Shown: positions 43,604-53,395 of the stretch, in pieces
Numbering within the stretch: the stretch's first letter is position 1
Layout of the letters: every line of letters starts with the position of its first letter
Position numbers and translations under genes: made by a program
Source of the DNA: Ascochyta rabiei
Taxonomy: Eukaryota; Ascomycota; Dothideomycetes; Pleosporales; Didymellaceae
DNA length: 64,000 bases
Direction of reading: 5' to 3'
Assembly: GCF_004011695.2 (NCBI RefSeq)
Contig: NC_082408.1
Location: 419,501-483,500 of the forward strand
Notes under the pieces: generated by a model
The model's input: the letters and a program-made list of their open reading frames with translations, nothing else
The model's database searches: none
What the model was told of the DNA's origin: nothing

Positions 43604-44504
43604 CCTCTGCACGCGTACAGTCCAGCACCGTCTCTATCGTCTCAGTCGTGTTTGTGTCGTCGGTCGTTCGTCATACGCATTCGAGGAGGTGCGAGAGAGC
43701 AGAGACTCCATGGGACATGTCTGGGCGCTTTGCTTTCAGCTGTCTGGGAGAGGGCGAAGACGCATAGCAAGAGGAACCTCCACCGAACACCGAACACGGA
43801 ACACGGAATGAGGCTATCGTGGTTTGGTGTGGATACGATGGTACCGCGGGTTCGACACGCCTTGGATCGCTTTCCCACTAGTCTCGCAGCGGCGTGCATC
43901 CCCACACTTTGTGTGGCTATATATAGCACATGTAATCACGCATGCCCTGGGCACCTCGTATGAGTAAAGGAGCTGTTATTTTCTGCATGCTTCGGTACCT
44001 CGTATGAGTAAAGGAGCTGTTATTTTCTGCATGCTTCGGCACCTCGTATGAGTAAAGGAGCTGTTATTTACTGCATGCTGCGCGGTCGGGCCTGTTATGG
44101 CTTCCAGAGAGCTTCTTTGTGTCTTGCTCTCTTGCGCGGAGAGCTGTCTTATTGCCGCCACTGCTCCGAGTCGGAGGCGTTGGGCCCCTGTTGTGTTCGA
44201 AACAGAGCTGCGCGAGGTTGAAAGAGGGGGAGACCTCCCACCCGGCAATACAACACGCTTCAGGGTGACAAGCTGCACTGGCGCTGCGACTATCCTCCTC
44301 CCAATTTCCACGGTGGCTTGCAGTAATGCAAGGCTGCGCTAGTGGTCGGACCCGATGCGTAGCTTGTCAAGCTGCCGAGGCACGTGTCGGGGCCTCCGAC
44401 GAACGTGCACGACCTGCTAGTCTGAGCCGGTGGGAGAATGCTCTCAAGAACTGCCGTTGGTTCAGAATCGAGGTTGGGCATGCTCGAAATGTGCCTGCTG
44501 AGCT
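43604..44504. other. intergenic, promoter of the propeller gene and a 44-bp repeat
   Basis: This interval contains a palindromic TATATATA at about 43918-43925 and a threefold 44-bp repeat. No gene seen. Confidence 0.55.
43951..44085. repeat. 44-bp tandem repeat, 3 copies
   Basis: Units run CACCTCGTATGAGTAAAGGA, then GCTGTTATTTTCTGCATGCT plus TCGG. The copies are nearly identical, with two base changes, so the array is recent. Confidence 0.95.
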
Positions 44505-45677
44505 TCATCCTCTTGCCTCGACATGTTTGGTGTTTGCAGCTTGCTTTCCTTGCAAAAACAACTTGTGCTGCTGCACCAACTCTTCGGGACAGCGAAACTC
44601 GACGTGAAATGGCACATGGGACATTGTCTCCTTCGCTGGTAGCATGCCACCCTTCCATCTCGCTAGTCGACATTCCGCATACTGCGTGAAATACGGTATT
44701 GGGTTGACAGAGACAAAATCTGTACACACGTCGGCGCTGTTGTTAACAGCCTCTTGGATCTTGCGGGCATGATCTCGCTGGTGATCTGCCAGCCTGCGAG
44801 GAGTCCTTGCCCACACGTCGACGGCGCGATCGCGGATGTAATGCCTTGCGCTCGGAGAGTTGTGTGGCAGGGTCCACCACTGTTTCCAGAAGAGGTCGGG
44901 ACCTTCGGCCAGAACGAACCATGATAGCCAAGAATTGCCCTTGCGAAACAGCCTTTGTCCATCGATGCCGCTGCCCCAGTCGAACACCCAGGGCTTGTGA
45001 TCCTCGCCAATGTTTGATATCGACGTTCTGAACGACGACGACAGGAGCATGAACATGAGTTTGTAGTCCTTCGCGTCTTGAAGTGGTATCGATTCGATAT
45101 ACGCCAGTCGCCGCTTGAGGATCGCGTCTTCTTTCTGTCGACTTTGTTCGAGTTTGCGCGAAGGACACATCAGTCGGAGGCTGAATTCGCTGGCAGGCCA
45201 CCATGTGTCTGGCGCACTTGAACTGTGAACCGTCTTAGCTATATCTGCTAGTCTGCGCAAGACGCGCCAGCCGTTTGCGATCCGAGCTCGAAGTTCATCG
45301 CCGTAGGTGTCCTCGGCGGGGATTCCATAACGTTGTTGTGTGAAGTCGTGTGCGATGCGGTGACGGTCCACTAGGATTGCAGCGAGTTGCCGTGGTATCA
45401 GGTCTTCAAGCCATTGAACTGTATACCGCAGAGGTCTGTGAGCCAGCAGATTGTGATTTTGAGGGAATGTAGTGCGTGCAACGGACGGCGCGATTGTGTT
45501 GGTGTATTCTGAGATGAGGCTTCTCGCCCTCCTGCTTGTCTGTCGCAGAGTAAGGAGATCGTCGACATGGCATGCTGAGAGAATGAGGATGAGGATGTCA
45601 TCAGGTAGTTCAGCGAAGCGCATGCGCTCTCCAACGCGGGGCGCTGATGCTCTTCGACAGCGGGTAAGCGAGAACAT
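44505..45677 (-). CDS. F-box protein
   Basis: Predicted substrate-recognition subunit of an SCF ubiquitin ligase, or an orphan of the large fungal F-box family. Single exon, 390 aa from the ATG at 45677; a second ATG at 45623 starts right at the F-box. Residues about 19-65 (MRFAELPDDILILILSACHV, then LTLRQTSRRARSLI) match the F-box pattern of a Pro-Asp-hydrophobic helix, followed by a leucine-rich helix. The rest is mostly helical, with no leucine-rich repeats or WD40 blades visible, so the target cannot be guessed. Many fungal F-box proteins share this layout. Confidence 0.75.
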   Translation of the reverse strand: MFSLTRCRRASAPRVGERMRFAELPDDILILILSACHVDDLLTLRQTSRRARSLISEYTNTIAPSVARTTFPQNHNLLAHRPLRYTVQWLEDLIPRQLAAILVDRHRIAHDFTQQRYGIPAEDTYGDELRARIANGWRVLRRLADIAKTVHSSSAPDTWWPASEFSLRLMCPSRKLEQSRQKEDAILKRRLAYIESIPLQDAKDYKLMFMLLSSSFRTSISNIGEDHKPWVFDWGSGIDGQRLFRKGNSWLSWFVLAEGPDLFWKQWWTLPHNSPSARHYIRDRAVDVWARTPRRLADHQRDHARKIQEAVNNSADVCTDFVSVNPIPYFTQYAECRLARWKGGMLPAKETMSHVPFHVEFRCPEELVQQHKLFLQGKQAANTKHVEARG

Positions 45678-47102
45678 TGTTAGCAACGAGGGCAATTACT
45701 GCAGGAACCAAGCAGATGCAGTGGAAAAATGACCGGACGAGCCATGGCCTAGAAAGCTGGGTCGCGGAAACCAAGGTAATTAAGATGGGAGATTGCTCGA
45801 GACATGGATGCTGCTCCTTGGAGCGGCCGGAGCGGATAGCGATCGCAGCTCCTCGTCGCTTTCATTATCTACTAGGATATCATCAGACAACTTGAGCACT
45901 AGCTGCAAATCAGTACAAGGTCTGAGACGGGAGACGTCAAGTCCATCAAAGCTCATGCAGGTGCAGTTCGGCAGTAGAGCGTCCGTGGACGTTCTCCGAG
46001 CTTGAGCGACATTCGAGAAGCGTGCAGTCGGTCTGACCACGCAAGGAGGTCGATCTATGCGAAGGCATGGAACAAGCACTGGTGGCTATTTGGAACGGTG
46101 CGATGCTGTCGTGATGTCGGAGAATTGGTGCGGCTCGTCGACTAAGGCGGGCCGGCGTGGGACCGTTGGACACGCGCTACTCGACGCTTCCTCGGACAAC
46201 ACACTACTCGACGCTTCTTCCTCGGACAACACACTTCTCGAATACCAACAGGCCCGCTTACAAGCCCATGAGCCCTACAGTCTGCGTCAACGAACATGGT
46301 GCATGTTTTTCGCCACGAGCGACTGTGAAGGACGTCAGCATAGCCGCGATGAAGCCGTCGACAACCCATGATTAGACCGGTCTCACGCCGATCACTACTC
46401 ATCTGCTTTCCATCTCCGCCTAACGTTACCCGAAGTCGTTCAGCGCATGCATGTGTGCAGCCTCGCGATCCTTCATCGAATCCTGTGTTCAGATCCAGGT
46501 CGCATGGTGCGCCGCTGTCCTGAAAGTCAATCTTCCGACCATCTGGACTTTTCCAACTCCGAGCCTCCACTTACCACGTTTGCCTACTTTGTTCGGTTCG
46601 ATGAAGTGAAATCTCAGAGTTCGGATCGTCCGCCCATCAGCTGCCACGCCAGAGGGCTTAGATGTGCCCTGCAAACGCCACAAAAACATATTATTGGCAT
46701 GTCGCTGCAAGGAGGTGACGCTAAACACTTTTCAGATATCCCTATGCACACAACTCATGCACACACGTCAGGCTGAAAACTTGACGTTTAGTCGAGCATC
46801 CCGCCGCAGTCATCCCTAGTCTACCTGTAGTTAGAAGCTGCATCCATATCGTTGACTGGTTCAGTACCACATGTTGCTGTTGGTCAGTGTCGTACCCGTC
46901 GGCCATGTCTGGATAACGCCTCCGCCTTCCTCTGGGCAACGCGAGATCCAGATGCGCGCCCAGGACGCAGCTGGACTGTGGCTTCGAGTGCGGGTCTGTT
47001 GTCCAGGACGGGTTCTCTTTATCTAGAGGGCAGGCTGCTCCCCCGCGCCAGATTTCCAGCTCTTCTACACCCACAGTCATCGACGTGAGCCAGGTCGCAA
47101 CA
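45678..47102. other. 1.4-kb intergenic, no gene seen
   Basis: Divergent promoters of the F-box gene (-) and the membrane-protein gene (+) lie here. A short imperfect duplication (about 46177-46238) repeats CTACTCGACGCTTCCTCGGA. Open frames are short and without domains. Confidence 0.55.
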
Positions 47103-48316
47103 ATGTTCGGACGGCTGCGAGTAATTCTTCTCTCAGCCTCAGCCTTGTGCCAGCTCTCGGGCGCTGCACCCGCAGACCCGACCATCACCACTGCTGCTGT
47201 GTTACCAAGGCAGAACAGTGACAATTTCATCGGATATCTGGAGCTGAACAGCACTTGTGCGTTATCTGGGTACCGCCTCAAACTTCACTAACAATACTCT
47301 TAGGGAACAGCTTTGACTGTGAGCTGCACGACGCCGATAGTTCGAGTCTCGCTAATCCCCCCCAGGTGATCCTGGCCTGACGTGGTTTCAGAGTGGACAA
47401 TATGCTCAGTGTTGCCCGGCCACCCGTCCATCGTGCTATGCAGCGACTGCATGCTTTGGAGGATCTCAGATCTACACATACCCCGATCGCTCTAGCGTGA
47501 GGACGATCGCATGTACCGCAAACTATGGAAATGCCAAGGTCTCAATCTGCAACACAATCTATATTTACGAGAACACACAAGATTCGAATCCCAAGACAAA
47601 CATTAACTGCGGAGACTCCAGTGTGAACTGGTCATATTATCGAGATATCCCTGCGTCGGCGACTGGGATTGTCAATACATCTCCACGTACGTTAAGATCA
47701 TCGCGCAGGTACCACGGTTGGTCCTAATATGGCTACAGTGACCTCCATACTACAACTCCCTTCCACGGCCAATATCGGGCCCACCTCGCCTGCTGAAGTA
47801 ACATCAGGGTCAAAGGCGTGGATTGCAGGCGCGGTCGCCGGTCCAGTACTAGGTCTCGCACTCGTTGGTCTTGGTGTCTGTTTTTTCCTCCGTCGGAAGA
47901 AGAAGGCTGCTATAGCGCCTCAGTATGGCACCGCATCGATGGCACCAATTGATCCTTCCCAACCACCAGCAGGTGTTGGCGGCTACACTGATGCCAAACC
48001 GCAGTTCGCTTCATCGCATCCAGGATACTATAGTCAACCTGGGCAGCCAGATCACTACGCCCAGCAAGGGTCTCCCCAGCAAGGAGGCTACTCAACTAGT
48101 CCGCAGTTCGGCTTCCAGTCTGCCACCTCGCCACCTCTAGGAGGTCACACACACGATGCCAGGTACGAAATCGCCAAAGGAGCTGCAGAGCTCGGTGGGG
48201 ACATAAGTGGAAGTGCGGCTGTTGCAGAACTGAGTAGTGGAGACGTCAAAACACGTGACGAGGGTTCATCTGGCGGCATTGGTCTGTCAACGGAAGGTCA
48301 CAGCAAGCACCAGTAG
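47103..48316 (+). CDS. single-pass receptor-like membrane protein
   Basis: Predicted type I plasma-membrane protein of unknown function. Four exons, 47103-47256, 47304-47318 (15 nt), 47366-47686 and 47739-48316, give 355 aa in one frame. The introns are 47, 47 and 52 nt, each with a GT donor and a CTAA-type branch site. A signal peptide (MFGRLRVILLSASALCQLSG) precedes an extracellular domain of about 150 residues with some ten cysteines. A single membrane helix follows (AWIAGAVAGPVLGLALVGLG) with an RRKKK stop-transfer signal. The 150-residue cytoplasmic tail is rich in Gly, Gln, Pro, Ser and Tyr. The layout resembles fungal cell-wall sensors and other sensor-like proteins with Cys-rich ectodomains, but I do not recognise a WSC or CFEM domain. 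Confidence 0.72.
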
Positions 48317-48516
48317 GCGATCTATACGGGAGAATTAACAATATGGCCCTGGTCGTCAGTATGGGAAATCAATAGCTGTGGCAGCCTTTCTTTCGTTGTT
48401 GATACTTGATAGTCAAGCGTACGTAATGCTGTACGGTTGCCAAATATTCGCTCGTGAATGCGTTTGACCTATAACATAGCTTCTTGTATCAACAACTGAT
48501 CGATCGTTATCCGCTG

Positions 48517-49494
48517 TCAACCTTGATAGCCTCCCTGGAGGAAATCTGCGATCTTTCCTTCCATCCATCTGACGTCTTTCTCGTTCGCTCCACCACCAGC
48601 AATGTGACCCCAGATACTAGGTACAACCTCAACTCTCCCACCTTTTAGGTTCTGCACCTCTCTCTCACTAGCTGATGGTCTGAAGTACTGGTCGGTCTCG
48701 CACGGCATCAGCAACACTCGTGCGTCGATGTGCTTCAGGCCCTTTGACAGGTCTCCGTCCGCACCTTGCACACACCGCGTGATGTCGCCACGCTGCCACA
48801 TACCCAACATGGCCAGTAGATCCTCTCCAGTCCAGCCCTCGTATCCCTTGAACGTGGCGTTCTCGTCCCACGCACTTAGGTCATCAAACCCCATCTCTTT
48901 GTACAGCTCCTGATCGAACCAGTCCGCGCTCGTCAGCCAGGCAGAATACCCCTTTCCAAACGCCCTGATTCCCGACTCGGCATCTTTGGCGTTCTGAAGC
49001 CCCGCCTTGGGGCCCTCGAGGAACTGGAAGTTATGTTTGCTCGTCCGTGCAGACGAACAGACAATGACTGCATTCTTGACAAAGCTCCTGTGCGTGGCAA
49101 TCCAGTGGTACGTGATCTGCCCGCCCATGGAGAATCCGAGCATGACATCAACTTCATCAATCTGCAGTTCCTCGGTAAGGAGCTTGTGCTGCGCCTTCAC
49201 GCAGTCCATGTAGTCGATGGTAGCCGGGAAGTCTGGAGTGTTGGAAAGGCTAGAGGACTCGCCATTGCCGAAGAGCGCTATGACGATTACTTTGTAGTCT
49301 CTGAGCGCCCAGTCGGCATGCGTTAGGGTCGTGGAGATGCGGCCACGGAAACAGGTGTGTACGACTGCGACTTTTGTTTGGCGCGGGTTGAGGATCTGGT
49401 AGGCGAGACGGACTGAGGGGAGTGTATCACCATTGTGGAAAGTAAAGTTGGGGATGTCGTAGTACTGTACTGGTGGGTAGTCTTGGGATGACAT
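48517..49494 (-). CDS. alpha/beta hydrolase, homoserine acetyltransferase-like
   Basis: Single-exon 325-aa protein of the alpha/beta-hydrolase fold, close to the homoserine O-acetyltransferase family (MetX/Met2-like) but shorter than true Met2 (about 480 aa). A nucleophile elbow GFSMGG puts Ser122, and the likely acid is Asp268 (CETDQYF). The His is 297 in WGHIAGGG. The oxyanion region is FRGRI near residue 50. The complete triad suggests an active esterase or acyltransferase. The short-form fungal relatives are often found near secondary-metabolism genes, but no such cluster is seen here. It converges with the receptor-like gene, 200 bp apart. Confidence 0.82.
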   Translation of the reverse strand: MSSQDYPPVQYYDIPNFTFHNGDTLPSVRLAYQILNPRQTKVAVVHTCFRGRISTTLTHADWALRDYKVIVIALFGNGESSSLSNTPDFPATIDYMDCVKAQHKLLTEELQIDEVDVMLGFSMGGQITYHWIATHRSFVKNAVIVCSSARTSKHNFQFLEGPKAGLQNAKDAESGIRAFGKGYSAWLTSADWFDQELYKEMGFDDLSAWDENATFKGYEGWTGEDLLAMLGMWQRGDITRCVQGADGDLSKGLKHIDARVLLMPCETDQYFRPSASEREVQNLKGGRVEVVPSIWGHIAGGGANEKDVRWMEGKIADFLQGGYQG

Positions 49495-50239
49495 TCTGCA
49501 ATGCTTTGGAGTCGATTGTTCTTAGTGCCCATGGGGTGTGTTGATGATGGAGCTGCTAAGGATGGATGACGTAACAAGTGACAACTCCGACCTCGGTGGC
49601 AACCACTCAACCACACATCTGCACAGATTCAACCACCATCATTGAGAAGTGCCTCCAGTCTCGAAGCCTTAATGTTGTCCTGGACTTTCTTCCGCAACGG
49701 CCTCCTACAGCGCCGCCGAGATCTCATTGTTCGTCGCTCGCCTGCGGATACACACACTCTCTCACTTATATACTCGAACGGCATTTTCAATCCAACACGC
49801 ATCCTACGAATCAAACATTCGTTCAACACAACATGCATTGCTTGTGCTACGGACGACTCGCTCTGGGCGTGGCACTACCAGCGATGGCCGTCTACATGAC
49901 ACCCAAGGACCAGGAATCGAAAAAGACCCCACCCGAGGCACCAAGAAAGATGCAAAAGGCTGATTGAAGCATCTGGAGTGTCTCGATTAATCGCCTGGGA
50001 CGTTGTTTCTATGGTCTCGACAGGGCTGGATGCTCTCGAAACGTATCGTTCAGCCGGTCGAGCCTCGACCAGCCCCACACGCCCCACACCAGTGCACAAA
50101 CTTAGTCAAAACGATGGAGAACCGATTCAGAACACACATTCAGCTCTGTCAACGTTTGCTTCTGTACTCGTTTTCGTGGACAAGATTATATTGCCTGCCG
50201 CTAGCCATTACTCCATCGAAGGAGTAACAACTCATCCAC
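49495..50239. other. intergenic, possible 44-codon ORF
   Basis: This stretch holds the promoter of the hydrolase gene and a candidate small ORF at 49833-49967, listed separately. Nothing else is recognised. Confidence 0.5.
49833..49967 (+). CDS. candidate small protein (44 aa)
   Basis: A 44-codon frame from an ATG in an AACACAACATGC context. The N-terminal half is a hydrophobic segment with two cysteines (MHCLCYGRLALGVALPAMAV), followed by a charged Lys/Pro/Glu-rich tail. A TATATAC at about 49765 lies some 65 bp upstream. It could be a small membrane-associated peptide, or only chance. I do not recognise it, and nothing besides the promoter-like context supports it. Confidence 0.25.
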   Translation: MHCLCYGRLALGVALPAMAVYMTPKDQESKKTPPEAPRKMQKAD

Positions 50240-50343
50240 GGGCTCGTGGTTTAGTGGTATAATACTCCCTTAGCATCTCGCAAGCACCTAGTGCTTCGAA
50301 TCCTGACTGGGAGTGGTCCGGGGTTCGATTCCCCGCGAGTCCA
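50240..50343 (+). tRNA. tRNA-Ala (AGC), with intron
   Basis: Nuclear tRNA gene with a 7-bp acceptor stem (GGGCTCG/CGAGTCC, discriminator A) that contains the G3:U70 pair diagnostic of alanine. The A box is TGGTTTAGTGG and the B box GGTTCGATTCC. The anticodon stem is CTCCC/GGGAG with loop TTAGCA-T, giving anticodon AGC at 50272-50274. A 32-nt intron (about 50276-50307) sits after position 37, the canonical site. CCA is not encoded, as usual for eukaryotes. The exact intron edges could shift by one base. Confidence 0.95.
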
Positions 50344-51506
50344 TTGTTTTTGCTCTATTGACGTTGTCCTGGACGTTTTGGCACGTCTCGATTCCTATGA
50401 GATTTTTTTTTGACTATGTCAAACTTGGCAAAGACGCGGCTGGAACGCCAATTGCGGGACGGTAACTAAGAGACTTATAAACCTTATCCACAATCTGTTT
50501 GTCTACTTTCTGCACCTCAGGTGTCATGGATATATACCCACAAGAACGCCATTTAGACTGAAGGTTCGCGCATATCTACCCGGTAACTAGCTTACAGGGT
50601 TGAAGCTTGCTGTGCTCTCTTCAACAGATCGAACAATGTGCTTTGTAACGCCCTGGAGTTACCAGGCAAATTCGAGGTCCGCGTAGGCCTGATTTCTTTA
50701 TGTCAGGATTTATCCGAGAGGAAGAGGCTTTGAATGGACTACATGCGACCGAGATTCAAGAGAGCCATTGCTTGGGAGTGCAATTGAGGCATCGCACGAA
50801 TAACGGCTTCATTTGTTCTTGCTTGGTCGCATCACATTAAAGTGTTCCGTGCTCGTCCGGGTGCATCTCGGCAAAGAGCAATGGACCATAACGATGGGAT
50901 TGTGGGAAGTCGGCATATTTGCTACCGAAGACGCAACGACAGCTAGCGCTTTGCGGGGTGATCAGCCTCAAATGACCTCAATTGGCACCTCATGTGCCCG
51001 AAAACGACGCCAGACACCAAAATCAGGCAAGGCGGAACTAATTAATTCCAACATATAGAGACTTGGAAGACTTGGTAGCGGAAGCCAGCGTTTTGGTAAC
51101 GCACCAATGAGACCAGATAGATTCGAGTTGCCGAGCGCCTTGCCTAGGGTTCGGTATTAAGGGCTACTCATTGTTTCACACCAGACTCGATGCCATCCTG
51201 GTCCTTCTGCCTGAGAAACGCTAGACTCTTGGAACTGCCAGCGGACACCAGTTGCGATATAGTCCCAAGACCGCTAAGATACGCTGTCACACGTAGCTAT
51301 TAGAGGTTTGTGGTGCTTACCCGTGTAGGGAATGTCCCAAAGGATCAACGTAAAACGTCGCCAATATCATCCTCCAACTGGAAGATTTGAACGGGGAATC
51401 ATAGGCCTTTGCTGCGAGCGGCTTTTCAAGTTAGCTATGCTCACACTATATAAGTAGTAACACCACTCCACTGAAGGATCATCAACGTTGAACGTAACAC
51501 GCGAAA
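50344..51506. other. 1.2-kb intergenic, no gene seen
   Basis: This stretch follows the tRNA. A run of eight to nine T at about 50403-50412 is not the usual immediate Pol III terminator. The right end carries the TATA box of the beta-helix gene. No other feature is seen. Confidence 0.5.
51447..51454 (+). promoter_or_regulatory. TATA box of the beta-helix gene
   Basis: TATATAAG, 53 bp before the ATG at 51507. It is a consensus core promoter element at a normal distance for a strong, short-leader fungal gene. Confidence 0.6.
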
Positions 51507-52571
51507 ATGGTTCAGCTCTCTCTTCTCGCATCTGCGCTGGCGCTCGTTTCTGCTGCTTCCGCCCAGTGCGGCTCAGGCACACCCGCCGCCAAGGTCACCG
51601 GCTCTGGCAGCTCCTTCACAGCCACCCGAGGCTCCACCAATGTCTACACCGGCTCTGACTACCGTGCTGCCATCCAAACCGCGGTGGACTCGATCAGTAG
51701 CGGTCAGCGTGTCTCTGTCATTGCATCAGGCTCCATTGGCGCCAACACCATCACGATCACCGCCGGCAAGATCTTCGAAGGCTGCGGTACCATCAATGCC
51801 GTCAGCCGCTCCGGCCGTGGGGCCATCGAGGTCACCGACGCAAACGATGTCCAGATCCCCTACCTCACCATGACCGGCTCGCCCTATTTTGGTCTCCGCT
51901 TCTCTGGCGCCAATGGCCTCACCCTCGGCAAGATCACCATGAACCTCAGCGGTGGTCTAGGCATTCGGTTTGATCGCGACCGAGCCGCTCAGTCGAACGT
52001 CCAGATGGACGATATCCGCGTCACTGGCGCCGGCAGCCACGCAGTCGAGACCTGGAACATTGACGGCTTGACCATCAACCAGGTCATTGCTCGCAACGTC
52101 GGTGAGTCTGGGCTGCTGCTCCAGAACTCTGTAAACATCAAAGTAGGCCTCGTCGATGGCAACAATGTCGGCGCCGGATCAGGGTACGGTACGCTCCGCT
52201 TCGCCAACAGGAACGGCCGGAACGCGAACGGGAACTACAACACCAACGTGCAAATCGACAAGGTTGTGTCGCGCGGAGGTGGCCGCGGTGTCTTCTGTGT
52301 GAGCGAGTCCGGTGGTGCCGTCATTACGACAGTCGATCTCGCCAGCAATGGCAACAACGCTGTGCTGATCGAGAACTGCTACAACGTGTCCATCCGTGGC
52401 GGAACTGTCAATGGTGGCGGCGAGGTGCGTTTGGCTGCTCGCTCAGAGTTTGCCAACAACCGTGACATTTGGATCACACTCAAGGTTGATGGCACTACTG
52501 TCCGCGAGTCCCCCTGCGGCGACAACACCAACTGGACTCTGTCTGGCAATGGTGCAAGGGACGTTTGCTAG
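51507..52571 (+). CDS. secreted parallel beta-helix protein
   Basis: Secreted protein, 354 aa in a single exon. A signal peptide (MVQLSLLASALALVSAASA) is followed by a right-handed parallel beta-helix pattern. Repeating turns of about 22-25 residues have hydrophobic, Asn and Gly positions, for example the LTMTGSPYFGLRFSGANGL segment, IDGLTINQVIARNVGESGLL and the NCYNVSIRGG stretch. Such folds are found in pectin and polysaccharide lyases (pectate-lyase superfamily) and polygalacturonases. I see no NTD/DD/GHG/RIK motif of family 28 glycosidases and no pectate-lyase calcium motif, so the enzyme class stays open. It may be a polysaccharide-binding or -cleaving wall protein. Six cysteines could form disulfides. 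Confidence 0.7.
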   Translation: MVQLSLLASALALVSAASAQCGSGTPAAKVTGSGSSFTATRGSTNVYTGSDYRAAIQTAVDSISSGQRVSVIASGSIGANTITITAGKIFEGCGTINAVSRSGRGAIEVTDANDVQIPYLTMTGSPYFGLRFSGANGLTLGKITMNLSGGLGIRFDRDRAAQSNVQMDDIRVTGAGSHAVETWNIDGLTINQVIARNVGESGLLLQNSVNIKVGLVDGNNVGAGSGYGTLRFANRNGRNANGNYNTNVQIDKVVSRGGGRGVFCVSESGGAVITTVDLASNGNNAVLIENCYNVSIRGGTVNGGGEVRLAARSEFANNRDIWITLKVDGTTVRESPCGDNTNWTLSGNGARDVC

Positions 52572-53395
52572 ATCCGATGAGCCTGACGGTGCACAACCAT
52601 GTGGTTGCTGTTTGGAGGTATGCTATTGGATGTCATTTCTCTGTATATACTATCTTGCCATCGACTTGTATATGGAATCAAACCAGCTATTTGCAACATC
52701 ACCGCTCCGTGTTCTGATTTACACTGATCTTGGAAGCTGGACATCGGCTCTTGCTGAGGGCCCTGGCGAGAGGCCCTAGCAGACGAGAGACCCTGGCGGG
52801 CAAGAAATCATAGTAAGCTAGAAATCCTGGTGTGTAAGATACCTTGGCAGTGAAAAGATCCGAGCAGAAGAGATCCTGGCAGACACGAAATGCAAGTCGG
52901 AGGATCCTGGCGAGCGAGTGATCCTAGCAGGAGAGCTTCTGCTAGGATAGAAACACCATCAGGCATGACGTTCTAACGGACACCAGATGCTACCGATGGC
53001 CCTGAATGCAGTGCCTGGTGGGCTGCCTGGGCATTGTGCGTCGGTATTCGACTTTGGGAAGCAATGCTTCGAATCGCCAGCTTGCGGCACCTTCATCTGA
53101 GCCGTGAGAGAGTAAACCTGGCCGATTGATAGCTGCTGCCGTTGATTTTCCGGTCTCACTGTGGTCGTGTGGGACGCCCGTTTCTGATCGCGATAGGTCA
53201 TTGTATCCGAGTCGGGATGCCGTCCGGGTTACGGTACGTCAACCTTCCCGTCAGGAGCTCGACATCCGCACAGATGATCAGCATGCGTCCACCTAGCCAC
53301 CAGAAGGTACTCTCTACAACTGCCATTACCAAAAGCCGCCTTTCCAACCTCACGTCATCTCGTGCCTCCATCGTCCCAGACAGCACCGAGCCAAC
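52572..53395. other. intergenic, minisatellite remnant
   Basis: About 0.8 kb, with a second block of the degenerate minisatellite (listed) and then sequence without a recognised gene. Confidence 0.6.
52755..52950. repeat. degenerate 18-20-bp minisatellite, second locus
   Basis: About ten diverged units (CCCTGGCGAGAGG, AAATCCTGGTGTGTAAGA, GGATCCTGGCGAGCGAGTGA types) with the same ATCCTRGYGRG core as the array at 38536-38895. Confidence 0.75.
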
